This document shows, in pieces, positions 1-7,527 of a stretch of DNA of 64,000 nt (position 1 is its first letter; every line of letters begins with the position of its first letter). The notes under the pieces were generated by a model. It searched no databases and was not told the origin of the DNA. It worked only from the letters and a program-made list of their open reading frames with translations. The translations under genes and the position numbers were made by a program. Source of the stretch: Streptomyces roseoverticillatus (GTDB taxonomy: Bacteria > Actinomycetota > Actinomycetes > Streptomycetales > Streptomycetaceae); NCBI RefSeq assembly GCF_000719265.1, contig NZ_JOFL01000003.1, positions 270,329-334,328 on the forward strand, read 5' to 3'.

Positions 1-254
1 TCGTTGAGCAGGGCGACGGCCGTCGCCGCGTCCGGGGCGCCGAAGACCTCGCGCAGCACGGGCCGGAGCTCGCGCGCCGCGGCGAGGTCCGCCTCGGTGG
101 GGGCGGCGGGCGGGCGGACGCCATGGGCGTCGAGCAGGGCGGACAAGGCCGCAACATCGGGCATCTTCTCCACATTGCGCACGATATTGTAGGTATTGAC
201 CAGGTCCTCAGCCAGGGTCACCGAACCGTCTGAGTAACTAGTAAACCTCACCAT
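1..254 (-). CDS. CGNR zinc-finger (ABATE-domain) regulator, N-terminal part
   Basis: The frame is open from a start codon at 254 to the window edge and gives 84 residues beginning MVRFTSYSDGSVTLAEDLVN. This matches the N-terminal half (ABATE stress-induced domain) of the actinobacterial CGNR family, usually about 180-200 residues long; the CGNR zinc-binding C-terminus would lie outside the window. These proteins are thought to act as DNA-binding regulators. The gene is divergent from azlC, with 88 bp between the starts, so it may regulate the azlCD pair, but that is inference. The call rests only on the N-terminus. Confidence 0.7.
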   Translation of the reverse strand, partial: MVRFTSYSDGSVTLAEDLVNTYNIVRNVEKMPDVAALSALLDAHGVRPPAAPTEADLAAARELRPVLREVFGAPDAATAVALLN

Positions 255-342
255 GACTCCGTACTATTGCTGCTCGTGGTCGCCACCGCATCACCTACGG
301 CGGCGCTGTTTCCTGTTGCCCGCATGTTCGCGGAGGATGTCG

Positions 343-1065
343 ATGGACTCGCAAGAGGCATTACCCGCCGAGGGGGCGGCGCCACCGCTGGAAACACCCG
401 CCTCCGCCGCCGGATTCCGGGAGGAGGCACTCTACGGTCTGCGGGCCGCCGTGCCCCTGGCCGTCGCGGTCTTCGGATTCGCGGTCTCCTTCGGCATCGT
501 GGCCCGCGCGGCGGGCATGGGCGTGCTGGCCCCCGTGGTGATGTCACTGACCACGTTCGCCGGGTCCGCGCAGTTCGCCGCCGCCTCGGTGCTCGGCACC
601 GGGGGCGGGGTCGCCGCGGCGATCGTCGCGGCCGTCCTGCTCAACTCCCGCTACCTGCCCATCGGGATCAGCGTCGCCCCCGCCATGACCGGCGGCGTCC
701 TCAAGCGCTTCCTCTCCGCCCAGCTCGTGGTGGACGAGTCCTGGGCCGTCGGCCACATCGGCAACGGCCGCTACTCCCGCGGCCGGCTGCTCGGCGCCGG
801 CGTCCTCGTCTACGCGGCCTGGGTCGGCGGCACCGCCGTCGGCCTGCTCGGCGCCCACTACCTGGGCGATCCCGAGCGCTTCGGGCTCGACGTCGTCTCG
901 CCCGTCCTGTTCATCGCCCTCCTCAAGGGCCAGATCACCAGCCGCAAGGCGCTCGCCGCCTCGATCCTGGGCGTGGCCATCGCCCTGGCGCTGGTCCCCT
1001 TCGCCTCACCGGGCGTACCGCTCATCGCCGCCACCGCCGCCTGCCTGCTGGGACTGAGGAAATGA
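343..1065 (+). CDS. azlC: AzlC family branched-chain amino-acid permease subunit
   Basis: A hydrophobic protein of about 240 residues with AzlC hallmarks: a first helix near GLRAAVPLAVAVFGFAVSFG, the LTTFAGSAQFAAASVL segment and LNSRYLPIGISVAP. AzlC and AzlD form a two-part exporter for branched-chain amino acids or analogues in the membrane. The frame is open back to 253, but the start at 343 is preferred because GGAGG at 332-336 sits 6 nt before it; the ATG at 337 abuts the same site. The stop overlaps the azlD start (ATGA), so the two are translationally coupled. The substrate is not shown by the sequence. Confidence 0.88.
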   Translation: MDSQEALPAEGAAPPLETPASAAGFREEALYGLRAAVPLAVAVFGFAVSFGIVARAAGMGVLAPVVMSLTTFAGSAQFAAASVLGTGGGVAAAIVAAVLLNSRYLPIGISVAPAMTGGVLKRFLSAQLVVDESWAVGHIGNGRYSRGRLLGAGVLVYAAWVGGTAVGLLGAHYLGDPERFGLDVVSPVLFIALLKGQITSRKALAASILGVAIALALVPFASPGVPLIAATAACLLGLRK

Positions 1066-1373
1066 CCGGACTCTGGCTCGCCGTGCTCCTGGTCGGCGCC
1101 GTCTCCATGGCGCTCAAGGCGACCGGCCCCGTCCTCCTCGGCGGCGAGGAGCTGCCCGCGGCCATGCAGCGCGTCGTCACGCTCATGGCGCCCACCCTGC
1201 TGGCCGCCCTGATCGCCACCCAGATGTTCGGCCAGGGCAGGTCGCTCGTCATCGACGCCCGCGCCGTCGGGCTCGTCGTGGGCGCCTTCGGCGTCTGGCG
1301 CAAGTGGCCCACCCTGCTCGTGGTGGTGCTCGGCGCCGCGGCCACGGCCCTCACCCGGCTGGTGACCGGCTGA
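1062..1373 (+). CDS. azlD: AzlD family transport subunit
   Basis: A 103-residue protein with about four membrane segments (WLAVLLVGAVSMALKATGPVLLG; VTLMAPTLLAALIATQMF; a C-terminal LLVVVLGAAATALTRL). It has the size and pattern of AzlD, the small partner of AzlC. The start ATG at 1062 overlaps the azlC stop by 4 bp. Together the two probably form a branched-chain amino-acid exporter. Confidence 0.87.
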   Translation: MTGLWLAVLLVGAVSMALKATGPVLLGGEELPAAMQRVVTLMAPTLLAALIATQMFGQGRSLVIDARAVGLVVGAFGVWRKWPTLLVVVLGAAATALTRLVTG

Positions 1374-1450
1374 CCCGGACCGCGGGCAGCCCCCGCAGCC
1401 ACCCCAAAGTTCCCGGACTATCTCCCGCTCCCGACCGGAAGGAGGCACCC

Positions 1451-2182
1451 ATGACACCCACGCCGCCCCCCGACAGCACCACCACGGCCGCACCGGCCGG
1501 CACGGCCGCCGGCACCACGGCACCGCTGCCCACCACGGCCCTGTGGGACGCGGGCGTCCGCCTGGGGGCCGCCGTCGAGCTGCCGCCCCTGCCGCTCGCA
1601 CCGGTCGCGGCGGGCATGCGCTGCGCCGGGCCGCTGCGCCGCGTCGAGCACAGCGAGGGCGTGGTCTCGATCTTCGCCGGGATCGACGCGGCCGCCCCGG
1701 GCGACATCCTCCTCGTCGACAACTCCGGCCGCACGGACGAGGCCTGCGTGGGCGACCTCGTCGCCATCGAGGCCCTGCAGGCCGGCATCGCGGGCATCGT
1801 GGTGTGGGGCTGCCACCGCGACAGCGACGAACTGGCCGCCATCGGCCTGCCGGTCTTCAGCCTCGGCCCCTGCCCCGCCTCGCCCCGGCTCGGCCCCGCC
1901 CGCCCCGCACCGCCCGCCCTCCCCCGGATCGCCGGGCGGGACGGCGACGGCCTGGCGGCCGACACCGACGGCGTGCTCCTCGTCCCGGCCGCGGCCCGCG
2001 ACGAGGTGGCGGCCCTCGCCGCGCGGATCGTCCGGGCCGAGCGGTCCCAGGCCCAACTGGCCCTGCAGGGCGTCAGCCTGCGCGAGCAGCTGAGCTGGGA
2101 CCGCTTCCTGGAGCGGCGGCGCGCCGACCCCGGTTATGCGTTCCGCTCCCATCTGGCCCAGGTCGACGGGGCGCTGGAGTAG
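1451..2182 (+). CDS. RraA-like (HMG/CHA aldolase-fold) protein
   Basis: A 243-residue protein. Residues about 30-200 carry the RraA/class II HMG aldolase pattern: a GDILLVDNSG strand, then CVGDLVAIEALQAGIAGIVVWGCHRDSDEL, which corresponds to the G-x-x-x-A loop and the R-D pair that binds substrate and metal in pyruvate aldolases. The family includes RNase E regulators and 4-hydroxy-4-methyl-2-oxoglutarate aldolases; as the function here is open, no symbol is given. AAGGAGG at 1439-1445 fixes the ATG at 1451. The first 25 residues are Thr/Ala/Pro-rich and probably disordered. It lies 77 bp after azlD on the same strand and may share its transcript. Confidence 0.75.
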   Translation: MTPTPPPDSTTTAAPAGTAAGTTAPLPTTALWDAGVRLGAAVELPPLPLAPVAAGMRCAGPLRRVEHSEGVVSIFAGIDAAAPGDILLVDNSGRTDEACVGDLVAIEALQAGIAGIVVWGCHRDSDELAAIGLPVFSLGPCPASPRLGPARPAPPALPRIAGRDGDGLAADTDGVLLVPAAARDEVAALAARIVRAERSQAQLALQGVSLREQLSWDRFLERRRADPGYAFRSHLAQVDGALE

Positions 2183-2319
2183 GAGGGCCCGGGGGCGTAC
2201 GGGGGAAGGCCCCGCCGCAGCAGCAGGTGCCGGCGGGACCAGGGGTGGGGCTCCGGGATCCCGTCCCGGAAGCGCGACGAGAACGCGAGCACGGCGAGTC
2301 CGTTCACGTAACCGTTCAA
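2134..2319 (-). CDS. Possible small protein, 61 aa, unknown
   Basis: The TTG start at 2319 follows a GAGGAG purine run, and an in-frame TGA lies just upstream, so no longer form is possible. The 61 residues begin MNGYVNGLAVLAFSSRFRDG. Nearly every codon ends in G or C across the part that does not overlap another gene, as in real genes of this genome. It overlaps the last 49 bp of the RraA-like gene tail to tail. No family is recognised. It might also be chance in GC-rich DNA. Confidence 0.35.
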   Translation of the reverse strand: MNGYVNGLAVLAFSSRFRDGIPEPHPWSRRHLLLRRGLPPYAPGPSYSSAPSTWARWERNA

Positions 2320-2465
2320 GGAGGTCTCCTCAGCTCATGCCGTCGAGGCCGGTACAGGCACAGCGGGCTCCGGCCCGGTTCCCGGTGGACCCCCGCCGCC
2401 GGGGACCGGACCAGAGCCCGCTGCGCGGCGCCCCCGGCCGGGCCGGGGACGGTTCGCGGGACGGG

Positions 2466-4262
2466 CTACGGCCCGGCCGGCGGCAGATGGGTCCGCGCGA
2501 ACTCCAGCTGCCGGCGGAACAGCGCCACCCGCTCCTCCACGCCGGTCACGCTGTGGCCCCCGTCGTGCACGTGCAGGCCGTGCGGGACGCCGCGCAGCGC
2601 GAGCCGCTCGGCGTAGTCCTTCGCCTGTCCGACGGGGCAGCGGGCGTCGTTGGCGCCGGCGAGGATGAGCACCGGCGCGCGGACGGCGTCGACGTAGGTC
2701 AGCGGCGAGGACTCCCGGTAGCGCTCAGGCACCTCCTCCGGCGTGCCGCCGAAGAGGCTGCGGTCGAGGGCCTTGATCTCCTCCATCGCGCCGTGGTGCG
2801 CCGCCGCGCAGTCGGCGACCGGCGCGCCGGCGAGCCCCAGCGCCCACTCCCCCGGCCGGGTGCCGAGCGCGAGCAGCGTGAGGTAGCCGCCCCACGACCA
2901 GCCCGCCACGACGAGCCGGGCGGGGTCGGCCACGCCGTGGTCGACCGTCCACTGCCGGACGGCGGACACGTCCTCCAGCTCGGTGAGGCCGACGCGGCGC
3001 CGCAGCGCCTCGGTCCACTCGCGCCCGTAGCCGGTGGAACCGCGGTAGTTGACGCGCACGACGGCGAAGCCGTGGTCGGTCCAGGCGGCGACGGCCGGGT
3101 CGAAGGCGTCCTCGTCCTGCTCGTCGGGGCCGCCGTGCAGCAGGAAGACGGTGGGGTACGGGCCCGGGCCCGCGGGCGTGTTCAGCAGGGCGTGGATGCG
3201 GCCGCCGGGGCCGTCCACCCACAGGTCGCGGGCATCGGCGGCCGGGGGCGGCGGCTGGTCCGGCAGGGGCAGCCGCGGGTCCTCCAGCAGGCCGCGGAAC
3301 TCCGGCGGGCGGGCCGAGCTCGACCACAGCAGCCAGGCGTCGCCGCCGGGCCGGGTGCGCGCGTGGGCGATGACGCCGGCCGGGGTGCCGATCCGCTCCA
3401 GCCGCCCGCTGCCCAGGTCGTAGCGGTGGAGGGTGGAGCGCGCCTCGTGGTCGTGGACGACGAGCAGCGAGCCGGCGTCCTGGAACCACTGGACGGACAC
3501 GTCGCCGGGCAGGCCGAGGCGCAGTTCGGTGCGCTCGCCGGTCCGCGGGTCGAAGAGGACGGGTTCCCAGCGGTCCTCGCGCTGGTGCTGCAGCAGCAGG
3601 CGCGGGTCGCCGCGCACGGGCGAGAAGCCGACGGCCTCCAGGCCGCCCTCGTCGTCGGCGAGGTCGGCCACGGTGGTGCCGTCGTCCGTGGTGAGGACGC
3701 GCACGCCCAGGTCCCAGAGGTCGCCGCGCTCGCTGTGCGCGATGACGGCCAGGTCGAGGGAGCGGGAGAGGTCGACGGCGTAGGCCGGTTCGTCGTGCCG
3801 GTAGAGGGGGCGGGCCGCGCCGCCGGGCAGGACGAGGTGGACGGCGGCGCCCTCTTCGGTCGAGCAGCCGAGCAGGACGTGCCCGTCGAGGCCGACGGCC
3901 AGGCCCGAGGGCCAGTACCGGCCGGTGGAGGGGACGGCCGGGGTGTCGGGGCCGCCGGTGAAGGGCTGGCGCATCCAGCAGCCGTACTCGTCGCCGTCGC
4001 CGTCGTCGAACCACCACACCGCTTCCCCGGAGGCCTCGATGGCGCACTGCTGGGTGCCGGCGGGCCGGTCGGTGACGCGGCGGAGGGTGCCGGCCGCGCG
4101 GTCCCAGGCGTACACCTGGGCGATGCCGGAGAGGTCGCTGACGAAGACGCAGCGGTCGGGCGCGCTCTTGGCCCAGGCCGGGAGGGTGTGGCGGGGGGCG
4201 CGGAAGCGCCGTTCCCATACGGGCCCGTCGGCGAGGTGCTGCCGGGGTGCGGTCGTGGTCAT
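2466..4262 (-). CDS. S9 family prolyl-oligopeptidase-like serine peptidase
   Basis: A 598-residue protein. Residues about 1-340 form a degenerate beta-propeller (RCVFVSDLSGIAQVYAWD, LLVVHDHEARSTLHRYD). Residues about 345-595 form an alpha/beta-hydrolase domain with HGGPDEQDEDAFDP, the nucleophile Ser456 in GWSWGGY, Asp539 in GANDAR and His570 in DGGHS. This is the dipeptidyl-peptidase/acylaminoacyl-peptidase arrangement. No signal peptide is visible, so it is cytoplasmic. It starts 132 bp downstream of the degenerate M29-like protein on the same strand and could be the last gene of the tandem-peptide locus, where a short-peptide hydrolase would fit. That link is inference. Confidence 0.9.
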   Translation of the reverse strand: MTTTAPRQHLADGPVWERRFRAPRHTLPAWAKSAPDRCVFVSDLSGIAQVYAWDRAAGTLRRVTDRPAGTQQCAIEASGEAVWWFDDGDGDEYGCWMRQPFTGGPDTPAVPSTGRYWPSGLAVGLDGHVLLGCSTEEGAAVHLVLPGGAARPLYRHDEPAYAVDLSRSLDLAVIAHSERGDLWDLGVRVLTTDDGTTVADLADDEGGLEAVGFSPVRGDPRLLLQHQREDRWEPVLFDPRTGERTELRLGLPGDVSVQWFQDAGSLLVVHDHEARSTLHRYDLGSGRLERIGTPAGVIAHARTRPGGDAWLLWSSSARPPEFRGLLEDPRLPLPDQPPPPAADARDLWVDGPGGRIHALLNTPAGPGPYPTVFLLHGGPDEQDEDAFDPAVAAWTDHGFAVVRVNYRGSTGYGREWTEALRRRVGLTELEDVSAVRQWTVDHGVADPARLVVAGWSWGGYLTLLALGTRPGEWALGLAGAPVADCAAAHHGAMEEIKALDRSLFGGTPEEVPERYRESSPLTYVDAVRAPVLILAGANDARCPVGQAKDYAERLALRGVPHGLHVHDGGHSVTGVEERVALFRRQLEFARTHLPPAGP

Positions 4263-4394
4263 CGAGGGGGTTCCTCCCGTGGCTGCCTGAGGTGTACGCC
4301 CCCGCCCCTCGCGCAGCGATCGGCCGCCGGCGGTGGGCCGGGGCGGCCGGCGGGCGGCGTCGGTCGCCCGCCGCGTGGAGTGGTGGACCGTGCG

Positions 4395-5465
4395 TCAGTG
4401 GCAGCCGCAGCTCGCCGAGGTGACCCGGTTCATCCGGCGCCTGGGCCGCTCGCCGCCGCTCTCCGTGCCGGTTCCGGCCAGGGCTTCGGTGCCGCCGGGG
4501 GCCGTGACCGTGCTGGTGGAGCAGGCGAGCGTGAGCTGGTACGGGGTCTGCGGCAGGGCGCCCAGGACGATGTGGGCGGAGACGGCGGCCTTGCCGGCGG
4601 CCGCGGAGTTCGCCTCGGTGTTGAAGGGCAGCGGCTGCGTCCCGCTGCCGAGGCCGAACTCGATCCCGGAGACCAGCGCGTGGTCGGGGTGCTCGGCGAA
4701 GAGCCGCTCCAGCTCGGCCGCGGCCGTGCCGGAGCCGGTGGCGGCGGCCTTGAGGTCGGTGACCGCGCCGTTGTCCACGGTGAGCACGAGCGGGTAGTGC
4801 GAGAGCCCGGTCAGCTGCTCGTAGATCTCGTGCCGGCGGTCGGCGCTCGCGCTGCGGGCGCGGACGACGGGCCAGCCCTTGACGGTGATCTGCCCGGAGA
4901 GCGCGGTGCCGGTGACGTCGGTGGCGAGGCGCAGCCGGCCGGTGGGTGCGGTCCGCACGGCGCCCGGCTGGAAGAGGCCGGGGTCGGTGCGCGACCAGGT
5001 CGGCCTGTCGTAGGTGAGCTCGGCGACGGAGCCGGTGAGCGCCTCCGTGAGCCGCAGGCCGCCGGAGGCGGCGAGGGCCGAGGCGAGCCGGTCGGCGCGG
5101 GCCTGCACCTCTGCGGGGTCGGTCTTCTCCAGGGCCGCGAGGACGGTGCCGGTCTGGTCGAGGGCGAGCGGGCCCTGGCCGGCGCGGATCGCGGCGACGG
5201 TACGGCCGGGGCCGACGTCGGCGGCCGGGGCGGTGAGCAGGGCATCGGCGGTGGCGATCACGAGGACGTCGCAGTTGTCCGGCACCTCGGTGCGCAGGAT
5301 GTCGCCCAGGGTACGGCCGGGGCCGGCCGTCACGACGGCGCTCTGCTCGTACCGGCTGCCGCCGTCGAGGCGGAAGAACCCGGCGAGCTCCTTTTCCAGG
5401 ACCAGTACGAAGTGTGTGCGGCCGACCGGATACTGTCGGTAGGCCTCGGGGCGGACAATAATCAT
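4395..5465 (-). CDS. Degenerate M29-aminopeptidase-like paralogue (peptide locus)
   Basis: A 356-residue protein, exactly as long as the protein at 5913-6983 and alignable with it from end to end (MIIVRPEAYRQY against MAIKINPARFSQF; LVSGIEFGLG against LVWEIGHALN; SAHIVLGALPQTPYQL against CLHWGLGLTPFTQYHL). The C-terminal half resembles M29 metallo-aminopeptidases and the related NicX-type fold. Glu269, Glu284 and His298 occupy ligand positions, but the HxD of the partner is replaced by Gln310-Leu-Thr312, so a full metal site is unlikely. The C-terminus ends in an Arg-rich stretch and CGCH. The ATG follows GGGAG. It lies 107 bp after the last 19-residue peptide gene, beyond a strong hairpin. 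It may be a pseudoenzyme partner of its paralogue. Confidence 0.7.
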   Translation of the reverse strand: MIIVRPEAYRQYPVGRTHFVLVLEKELAGFFRLDGGSRYEQSAVVTAGPGRTLGDILRTEVPDNCDVLVIATADALLTAPAADVGPGRTVAAIRAGQGPLALDQTGTVLAALEKTDPAEVQARADRLASALAASGGLRLTEALTGSVAELTYDRPTWSRTDPGLFQPGAVRTAPTGRLRLATDVTGTALSGQITVKGWPVVRARSASADRRHEIYEQLTGLSHYPLVLTVDNGAVTDLKAAATGSGTAAAELERLFAEHPDHALVSGIEFGLGSGTQPLPFNTEANSAAAGKAAVSAHIVLGALPQTPYQLTLACSTSTVTAPGGTEALAGTGTESGGERPRRRMNRVTSASCGCH

Positions 5466-5501
5466 CGCGACACCACTCCCAGTTATGCGTGTTGCGTGTC
5501 G

Positions 5502-5538
5502 GCGAGGCGGGTCGAGTCAGCACCTCGACCCGCCTCGC
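5502..5538 (-). terminator. 15-bp perfect hairpin after the peptide genes
   Basis: The arm at 5502-5516 (GCGAGGCGGGTCGAG) is perfectly complementary to 5524-5538, with a 7-nt loop. It lies between the third peptide gene and the degenerate paralogue, on the same leftward transcript. There is no T-run, so it could be a partial terminator or an RNA 3'-stabilising structure that keeps peptide mRNA in excess. A smaller inverted repeat, GGGCTG-N7-CAGCCC, lies at about 5544-5562. Confidence 0.7.
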
Positions 5539-5572
5539 GCCAGGGCTGTTGAATTCAGCCCGTCACCCGGGT

Positions 5573-5632
5573 TCAGCCCAGCAGGGTCCCGAGGTAGTTG
5601 CTGTTCTTGCGGACCTTGATGGTCTTCTTCAT
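5573..5632 (-). CDS. 19-residue peptide, tandem copy 3 of 3
   Basis: ATG to TGA encodes MKKTIKVRKNSNYLGTLLG, identical to the other two copies. GGGAGGTGA lies 6 nt before the ATG. The DNA differs from its sisters only at synonymous sites, the start codon and the stop codon, which argues for selection on the peptide. The N-terminal half is basic (K2, K3, K6, R8, K9) and the C-terminal half hydrophobic (YLGTLLG). There is no Cys and only one Ser and two Thr. No known precursor family is recognised. Confidence 0.8.
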   Translation of the reverse strand: MKKTIKVRKNSNYLGTLLG

Positions 5633-5684
5633 GGGAACTCACCTCCCGCCAATGGCGATTGTTCTCGGATGGACTGCTGGGCGA

Positions 5685-5744
5685 TTAGCCCAGCAGGGTC
5701 CCCAGGTAGTTGCTGTTCTTGCGGACCTTGATGGTCTTCTTCAC
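5685..5744 (-). CDS. 19-residue peptide, tandem copy 2 of 3
   Basis: This copy uses a GTG start and a TAA stop and encodes the same 19 residues, MKKTIKVRKNSNYLGTLLG. The ribosome-binding site is GGTGGTGA, followed by the same TTCCC spacer seen at copy 3. It lies 112 bp upstream of copy 3 and 109 bp downstream of copy 1, start to start, so the array has a regular period of about 110 bp. The weaker start and ribosome site may lower its output. Confidence 0.8.
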   Translation of the reverse strand: MKKTIKVRKNSNYLGTLLG

Positions 5745-5793
5745 GGGAACTCACCACCCTCCATCGGCTCGGATCCGGCCGGGTACCGGGCGA

Positions 5794-5853
5794 TTAGCCC
5801 AGCAGGGTCCCGAGGTAGTTGCTGTTCTTGCGCACCTTGATGGTCTTCTTCAT
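5794..5853 (-). CDS. 19-residue peptide, tandem copy 1 of 3
   Basis: The first copy in transcription order, 59 bp after the stop of the intact M29-like gene. ATG to TAA encodes MKKTIKVRKNSNYLGTLLG with GGGAGGTGA upstream. Compared with copy 3 it has one changed valine codon (GTG for GTC) and a different stop, with no amino-acid change. It could be a leaderless antimicrobial peptide, a scaffold peptide for small-molecule synthesis, or a signal; the sequence does not decide between these. Confidence 0.8.
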   Translation of the reverse strand: MKKTIKVRKNSNYLGTLLG

Positions 5854-5912
5854 GGGGAATCACCTCCCGTCGTCATGGATTTCGCGCTCCCGTCGCGTCC
5901 GCCGCCGGCCGC

Positions 5913-6983
5913 TCAGGCGGCCGGGGCGATGCGGACGCTCGGGGCGCCGCCTTTGTTGCCGAGCACCACTTCACCGCTCTCGGTGTAGACGGTGGTGTCG
6001 GGCGAGATGATGTCGAGGTGGTACTGGGTGAAGGGCGTGAGCCCCAGTCCCCAGTGCAGGCAGCCCTGGTCGCCGCCGTAGACCTCGTTCATCGCGTGGT
6101 TGCCCCGGACGATATCCAGGCTGGTGTTGAGGGCGTGGCCGATCTCCCAGACCAGGGTGTAGCGGGAGTCGATCTCGAACATCGCCTCGAAGACGTCGGC
6201 TACCGGAGCGCCGGCGGGGCGGTGCGGCCGGAGCGAGGTGATCGCTCCCTTCCGCACCTCGGCCACCACGGCCTCGTGCTCCAGCCCGGCCAGCTTGCCC
6301 TGGAGGCGGGCCTGGTCCTTGCGGAGGAAGGAGGGCGTGCCGTTGTGCAGGATCGGAAAGCCCCGGAAGGCGATGCTGCCTTCGAGCGGCAGGTGCAGCG
6401 ATTCGTCGAACTCGACGATCTGCATGGGCAGGACGCTGATCTCACCCGAGGGCACGATCTGCTGCTCGCCCCATTCGAGGGGGCCGGCCTGCTGGTTCCA
6501 GACCAGGTCGTCGGCGAGGTGGTCGAGGACGGCGCGGGTGCCGTGCCGCTCGTCGACGTACACCAGGTGGTCGGTGGATTCCGCGAGCTCGAAGAACCGG
6601 TCGCTGAACTCGGCCTGCTCCCGGGCGGAGGTGCGCTCGATGACGCCCAGGAAGTGCCGGATGATGCCGAGGTCCGTCGGCGTCGAGTTGCACGCCATGC
6701 CCATCAGCTTGCGGCGCGGGCCGAGTGCTTCCTCGGACGGCGACTCGAAGAACCGGTAGGGCGAGATCACCAGCGAGTGCGAATTCTGCGGAACCGTTTC
6801 ATCGGCGAGCATCTTCTCGAAGTCGTCGCCGGGCTTCAGGATGATCGTCCGGTACTCCGCGTAGGGGGCGTCCCTGACGATTTCGAATTCCTGCACCATC
6901 TCCTGATTGGTTATCAGGCAGAAGATGCTTCCATCGGCCGGGCCGAACTGACTGAATCGCGCCGGGTTGATCTTGATTGCCAT
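5913..6983 (-). CDS. M29-aminopeptidase-like metalloprotein (peptide locus)
   Basis: A 356-residue protein. The C-terminal half has the order of metal ligands seen in M29 aminopeptidases and the related dioxygenase NicX: Glu280 (WEIGH), Glu300 (NEVYGG), His310 (CLHWGLG) and His322-x-Asp324 (YHLDI), followed by a beta-strand run PDTTVYTESGEVV. The N-terminal half is less typical. The start at 6983 begins MAIKINPARFSQFG. It is the first gene of a leftward unit: this gene, three peptide genes, hairpin, degenerate paralogue. A peptide-processing or peptide-modifying role is the natural inference. It could also be a ring-cleaving dioxygenase-like enzyme. The M29 link is by motif only. Confidence 0.65.
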   Translation of the reverse strand: MAIKINPARFSQFGPADGSIFCLITNQEMVQEFEIVRDAPYAEYRTIILKPGDDFEKMLADETVPQNSHSLVISPYRFFESPSEEALGPRRKLMGMACNSTPTDLGIIRHFLGVIERTSAREQAEFSDRFFELAESTDHLVYVDERHGTRAVLDHLADDLVWNQQAGPLEWGEQQIVPSGEISVLPMQIVEFDESLHLPLEGSIAFRGFPILHNGTPSFLRKDQARLQGKLAGLEHEAVVAEVRKGAITSLRPHRPAGAPVADVFEAMFEIDSRYTLVWEIGHALNTSLDIVRGNHAMNEVYGGDQGCLHWGLGLTPFTQYHLDIISPDTTVYTESGEVVLGNKGGAPSVRIAPAA

Positions 6984-7394
6984 AATCGGCGATACCCCCA
7001 GGTGGCTGATTACCTGGCCGCAAGAAAACAGCACCCGGCGAACCCCGCGCAATATGCCGGGGGGTAATGGCCGGAACATATGCGGGTTTGAGAAGCGAAC
7101 CTGTCCGTTTTGCACGGCTGGTGACGCTTGACCGGCTCTGCAGGCCTCTTGCGGTAGATAAATCCACGAAATCCGGGGTCCAGGCCGCCCCGCGAACCGG
7201 CAAACAGACCGTATGCCCGCTTCACCCCTCACTTCTACAGCACCCCCCGCACCCCGCCCACCCCCGACCGGGGGAGGCGCGACAGCCTCCGAGGCAAACC
7301 GAAAAACCCTCCACCACACACTTTCGGCCATGATCCTCGGGGCAATTGCCGCCCCACCTGGCGTCAGGGGCCGGAATCATCGCCTCCACCCTTC

Positions 7395-7410
7395 TGTGAT
7401 CTGAATCACC
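7395..7410. promoter_or_regulatory. CRP-like palindrome
   Basis: TGTGA-TCTGAA-TCACC is a near-perfect match to the TGTGA-N6-TCACA operator type of the CRP/FNR family. It lies about 410 bp upstream of the M29-like gene and beyond the end of the MFS gene, so the peptide unit is the likelier target if the leader is long. Similar sites occur at 18420 and 54878. Confidence 0.4.
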
Positions 7411-7445
7411 CCTCGCGCTGAAGCGTGGATTCCGGGCACAAAAAT

Positions 7446-7492
7446 GCCGGGCGGTCGCGCGCAGTCGGGGGTGTCTGCGCGGACCGCCCGGC
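7446..7492 (-). terminator. Rho-independent terminator of the MFS gene
   Basis: A long GC stem (GCCGGGCGGTC paired with GACCGCCCGGC, extended inward by CGCGCAG with CTGCGCG and one bulged base) with a 10-nt loop. On the minus strand it is followed by TTTTT (the complement of 7440-7444). It starts 36 bp beyond the MFS stop codon. Confidence 0.85.
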
Positions 7493-7527
7493 TCGTGTGC
7501 CGCGGTTGTCCTGTGAGCGTCAGGGCA

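Larger units (their letters stand above)
6984..7527. other. Intergenic region between the peptide locus and the MFS gene
   Basis: No gene is supported in these 544 bases. They hold the MFS terminator at 7446-7492 and a CRP-like palindrome at 7395-7410. The stretch is less GC-rich than the genes, with A/T patches near 7010-7100, and probably contains the promoter and a long leader for the leftward M29-like/peptide transcript. I could not pick a convincing -35/-10 pair. Confidence 0.6.

Noticed and set aside
253..342. An AzlC start at 253.
   Set aside because: The extra residues are Cys/Arg-rich and unlike the family. The ribosome site at 332-336 points to 343.
2466..4262. The S9 peptidase as a certain member of the peptide locus.
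   Set aside because: The 132-bp gap and the wide distribution of S9 peptidases leave co-transcription unproven. It is kept as a possibility only.
5573..5853. The peptides as lanthipeptide, lasso or thiopeptide precursors.
   Set aside because: They have no Cys and no leader/core layout, and no LanB/C/M, cyclase or YcaO-like gene lies nearby.
5570..5860. The triple repeat as a structural RNA or plain DNA repeat.
   Set aside because: The conserved part starts at the ribosome site and ends at the stop, and changes within it are synonymous. The sequence between units is not conserved.
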